Program-made: the position numbers and the translations under genes
Shown here: piece after piece, positions 61,445 to 64,000 of the stretch
How the letters are laid out: each line of letters opens with the position of its first letter
How positions within the stretch are numbered: the first letter of the stretch is position 1
Assembly: GCF_000746095.1 (NCBI RefSeq)
Contig: NZ_JQKP01000001.1
Location: 1-64,000 of the forward strand
From: Ferriphaselus sp. R-1
GTDB taxonomy: Bacteria; Pseudomonadota; Gammaproteobacteria; Burkholderiales; Gallionellaceae
Length of the DNA stretch: 64,000 nt
Reading direction: 5' to 3'
The notes under the pieces: generated by a model
What the model was told of the DNA's origin: nothing
Seen by the model: only the letters and a program-made list of their open reading frames with translations
Databases searched by the model: none

Positions 61445-62019
61445 AGCGCGACCTGATGCGTGAGCAGCTCGCGCACCATGCAGCGCGGCTGATGGCGGAG
61501 GACGGCATCACCGACTACGCATTCGCCAAGCGCAAGGCGGCCCGCCAGATGGGGGTGCCCGATACGCGGCATCTGCCCAGCAATCAGGAGGTGGATGGCG
61601 CGCTGCGCAGTTTCCGCAACCTGTATCAGCAGGACACCCATCCCGAGGTGCTGCATGCGCTGCGCGAGCAGGCCCTACTGACCATGCGGCGCTTGGAGTC
61701 GTTCCATCCCTATCTGACCGGCTCGGTGTTGAGTGGCACGGCGGGCGAGCAGTCGGACATCAATCTGGTGGTGTTCTCGGACGACGAGAAAGCGGTGCTG
61801 CTGTATCTGCTCAAGCTGGGCATGGAGTTCGACAGCGGGGAGTGGAAGGTGGTCTTGTCAGGCCGTACCCAGACCGTGCCCAGCTTCACACTGCAGACCG
61901 AATTCGGCGTGCCCGTGCACCTGACCGTGCTGCCGGACAGCGCCCGTTACAGCAGTGGGCGCAAGCCGGAGACACATGCCGACATCGCGGCGGTGACCGC
62001 ACTGCTACGTGCGGACTGA
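61441..62019 (+). CDS. Nucleotidyltransferase-like conserved hypothetical protein
   Basis: 192-aa cytoplasmic protein that overlaps mrcA by 4 bases (ATGA). The middle has a nucleotidyltransferase-type turn, LTGSVLSGTAGEQSDINLVVFSDD, with the G-S and S-D pair, but the second acidic metal ligand is not obvious, so it may be inactive. The N-terminal half is helical (YAFAKRKAARQMGV, EVDGALRSFRNLYQ). It is a hypothetical that I cannot assign further. Confidence 0.75.
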   Translation: MKRDLMREQLAHHAARLMAEDGITDYAFAKRKAARQMGVPDTRHLPSNQEVDGALRSFRNLYQQDTHPEVLHALREQALLTMRRLESFHPYLTGSVLSGTAGEQSDINLVVFSDDEKAVLLYLLKLGMEFDSGEWKVVLSGRTQTVPSFTLQTEFGVPVHLTVLPDSARYSSGRKPETHADIAAVTALLRAD

Positions 62020-62022
62020 TGT

Positions 62023-63354
62023 TCAGTACAGAGCCTGGTTCACCGAAGCGAGGTCGGCCTCGCTCAAGTCTCCCGCCGCTGCCTTGAGGCGCAAGCGGCT
62101 CATCAGGAAGTTGTATTCGGCCTGATACAGGTCGCGGCGGGTGGCATAGAGCTGCTGCTGCGCATTGAGCACATCCAGATTGGTACGCACGCCGACTTCC
62201 TGTCCGAGCTTGCTGGCATCCAGCAGGCTGCTGCTGGATTTGAGCGCCTGCTGCAAGGCACCGACCTGAGCGATGCCCGACTCCACGCCCAGATAGGCCT
62301 GCTGAGTCTGCAACTCGACATTGCGGCGGGCGGTCTCCAGGTCTTGCCGGGCGCGCTCGCGGTTGGCTTCCGCCTCGCGCCATCTCGACTGTGTCGCCAT
62401 CCCCTGGAAGATGGGCACGGTCACTTGCACGCCGACGACGGTGCTGCGCACATCGCTACCCACCCCGAAGCTGCCGCCATTGGCATAGTTCTGGCCATAG
62501 CTGGCGACCAGGTCGGCGGTCGGCGCATGCCCGGCCATGTTGCGGGTCGCCTCCTTGTCGGCTAGTTCGGCACCGGCTTGTGCCGCCGTCACCTGCGGAT
62601 TGTTCTGGCTGGCGGTCTCAATCCAGCTGCTCATCACGGCGGGTTGCGGCGGGTCGAGCTTCAGTTCCTGATTCAGCGCGCGCAGCTCATCGCTGGTCGA
62701 GCCCGTCAACTGCTGCAAGGCGCGGCGCTTGATCAGCAGATTGCTCTGTGCGGCGATCTGTTGCGAGTTGATCAGGTCATGGCGCGCCTGCGCCTCGTAC
62801 ACGTCCGTTACGGTGGCGCTGCCGACCTCGAAGTTGCGCTTGGCCTGCGCCAGTTGCTCGGCGATGGCGGTCTTCTGTGCTTCGGCCAGTTGCACATTGT
62901 CCTGTGCCATCAGCACGTCGAAGTAAGTCTGCGCTACGCGCAGTACCAGTTCCTGCTCGGCGGCGCGGAACTGTGCATCCGCGATGGCGACCTGCAGTTC
63001 CGACTGGCTGTAGGCGAGCCAGTTCTGTGGGCGGAACAGCGGCTGCACCAGCGATACGCTGTAGCCGTGACTGTTGTAGCGGCTGTTGTACGGGTTGGGC
63101 AAGCCGAAGCGGGCGTTGGTCGCAGAGTTGGTGACCAGATCGTTGAAGTTGCTGTTGGCGACGAGATTGACGTTCGGCAGCAGCAGGGCGCGGCCTTGCG
63201 TCAACTTCTCCTGTCCGGCCTGATGGCTGGCGCGGGCAGCGGCGAAAACGGAATCCTGACCTTGTGCGGCGTGATAGGCATCCAGCAGATCGACACCGTG
63301 CGCCCAGGGTGCGAGGGTCATGGCCAACAAAAACGAGATGGGCTTCAGCTTCAT
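62023..63354 (-). CDS. tolC: TolC family outer-membrane efflux protein
   Basis: 443-aa outer-membrane channel with a signal peptide (residues 1-20) and two OEP repeats that form the coiled-coil tunnel (for example AQTYFDVLMAQDNVQLAEAQ and QQAYLGVESGIAQVGALQQAL). It would dock with type I secretion or RND pumps. The start at 63354 begins the signal peptide; the frame upstream is unrelated. No pump genes are adjacent. Convergent with the 61441 gene, 3 bases apart. Confidence 0.9.
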   Translation of the reverse strand: MKLKPISFLLAMTLAPWAHGVDLLDAYHAAQGQDSVFAAARASHQAGQEKLTQGRALLLPNVNLVANSNFNDLVTNSATNARFGLPNPYNSRYNSHGYSVSLVQPLFRPQNWLAYSQSELQVAIADAQFRAAEQELVLRVAQTYFDVLMAQDNVQLAEAQKTAIAEQLAQAKRNFEVGSATVTDVYEAQARHDLINSQQIAAQSNLLIKRRALQQLTGSTSDELRALNQELKLDPPQPAVMSSWIETASQNNPQVTAAQAGAELADKEATRNMAGHAPTADLVASYGQNYANGGSFGVGSDVRSTVVGVQVTVPIFQGMATQSRWREAEANRERARQDLETARRNVELQTQQAYLGVESGIAQVGALQQALKSSSSLLDASKLGQEVGVRTNLDVLNAQQQLYATRRDLYQAEYNFLMSRLRLKAAAGDLSEADLASVNQALY

Positions 63355-63458
63355 GGAGAGGTACCTATATAAGATTCTTCTAATACTACCAAATCGCTCG
63401 GCTTTGATGCAACTGGCGGCATTATAGCGATGAGCAACCCGAGGCGGCGAGGACGGGG

Positions 63459-64000
63459 CTATTTCAAAGCCGCGTAGACCATCCATACCAGCATCGCCAT
63501 CAGTACCGCCGTGATGGCCATCAACCAGAGGTTGCGCAACTGCGTCTGGCGGTAATGCATGGCCAGCAGCTCTTCGAGCTGGTCCAGCCGCTGGTCGTGC
63601 AAGCGCTGGTGCAGCAGGCGCGGGAGTTGCGGCAACAGGGTCGCGTAGTGCGGAGCCTCTTCCTGCAAGGCTTTGACGAAGCCGCGCCAGCCGATCTGCT
63701 CGCTCATCCAGCGCTCCAGCCAAGGCTTGGCGGTCTTCCACAGGTCCAGTTCTGGATCGAGTTGCAGACCCAGCCCTTCAATGTTGAGCAGGGTCTTTTG
63801 CAGCAACACCAGTTGCGGCTGGATCTCGATGCCAAAGCGGCGCGAGGTCTGGAACAGGCGCAACAGCACGCGACCGAAGGATACTTCGCGCAGCGGTTTG
63901 TCGAAGATGGGTTCGCATACCGAGCGGATGGCGGCCTCCAGCTCGTCCACCCGGGTGTTAGCGGGTGCCCAGCCGGATTCGATGTGGACCTCGGCGACGC
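63459..64000 (-). CDS. ubiB: UbiB protein, C-terminal part (cut by window end)
   Basis: Only the last ~180 residues are inside the window; the frame continues beyond 64000. The sequence [28 protein letters not shown] and [31 protein letters not shown] is typical of the UbiB (ABC1/ADCK) atypical kinase C-lobe. Two TM helices close the chain ([22 protein letters not shown]). UbiB is needed for ubiquinone synthesis and lipid handling. GTG at 63950 is not the true start. Confidence 0.93.
   Translation of the reverse strand, partial: VAEVHIESGWAPANTRVDELEAAIRSVCEPIFDKPLREVSFGRVLLRLFQTSRRFGIEIQPQLVLLQKTLLNIEGLGLQLDPELDLWKTAKPWLERWMSEQIGWRGFVKALQEEAPHYATLLPQLPRLLHQRLHDQRLDQLEELLAMHYRQTQLRNLWLMAITAVLMAMLVWMVYAALK

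Overview
This looks like a chromosomal window from a GC-rich betaproteobacterium that uses ubiquinone and has type IV pili. The evidence is coq7, ubiK and ubiB, a Neisseria/Burkholderia-type trimeric porin, and the pilMNOPQ-aroKB-dgt order. The gene content fits a freshwater Nitrosomonadales/Gallionellaceae-like organism, but that placement is an inference. Most of the window is housekeeping DNA. It is interrupted by one clear mobile island and by a nitrogen-scavenging superlocus.

Layout. 1-2350: a broken Old Yellow Enzyme fragment, then a cytochrome b561-YceI-YceI operon and a dispersed palindromic repeat. 2383-5962: a divergent pirin/LysR pair, gltX, tRNA-Ala(GGC) and tRNA-Glu(TTC). 6325-13903: a ~7.55 kb integrated element in the 3' end of tRNA-Ser(CGA), bounded by 25-bp direct repeats. 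It carries a tyrosine integrase, an SF3 (P4/D5-type) helicase, a ribbon-helix-helix-like regulator, a MobA/MobL relaxase with a divergent accessory mob gene, an iteron-like repeat field, and cargo that includes a 57-aa zinc-ribbon gene and a nuclease-like gene. It reads as a small integrative mobilizable element. 13981-26631: an MltF-like transglycosylase, serS with a tandem array of extra serS 3' ends behind it, a carbamoyltransferase-MBOAT-SGNH module lying between rarA and serS, lpxH, a cyclophilin, an L,D-transpeptidase and a TPR protein. 26781-34680: lpdA and proA divergent from trpC, then a porin, coq7, comM and ubiK.

34822-51092 is the most interesting part. On the minus strand a sigma-54-type promoter and a guanidine-I (ykkC) riboswitch precede a three-gene ABC transporter, a creatininase-family hydrolase, a type III glutamine synthetase, two DUF1989 proteins (carboxyguanidine deiminase CgdA/CgdB-like), a urea/guanidine carboxylase, an allophanate hydrolase and a xylose-isomerase-like TIM barrel. 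This would import guanidine or a related compound, carboxylate it, deiminate it to allophanate, hydrolyse that to ammonia and CO2, and capture the ammonia. Divergently, a second sigma-54-type promoter with an NtrC-like site drives a TorF-type porin, glnK and amtB. The 860-bp region between the two operons is therefore a nitrogen-control hub.

51157-64000: dgt, aroB, aroK, pilQ-P-O-N-M, divergent mrcA (PBP1A), a nucleotidyltransferase-like hypothetical protein, a TolC-family outer-membrane protein, and the 3' part of ubiB cut by the window edge.
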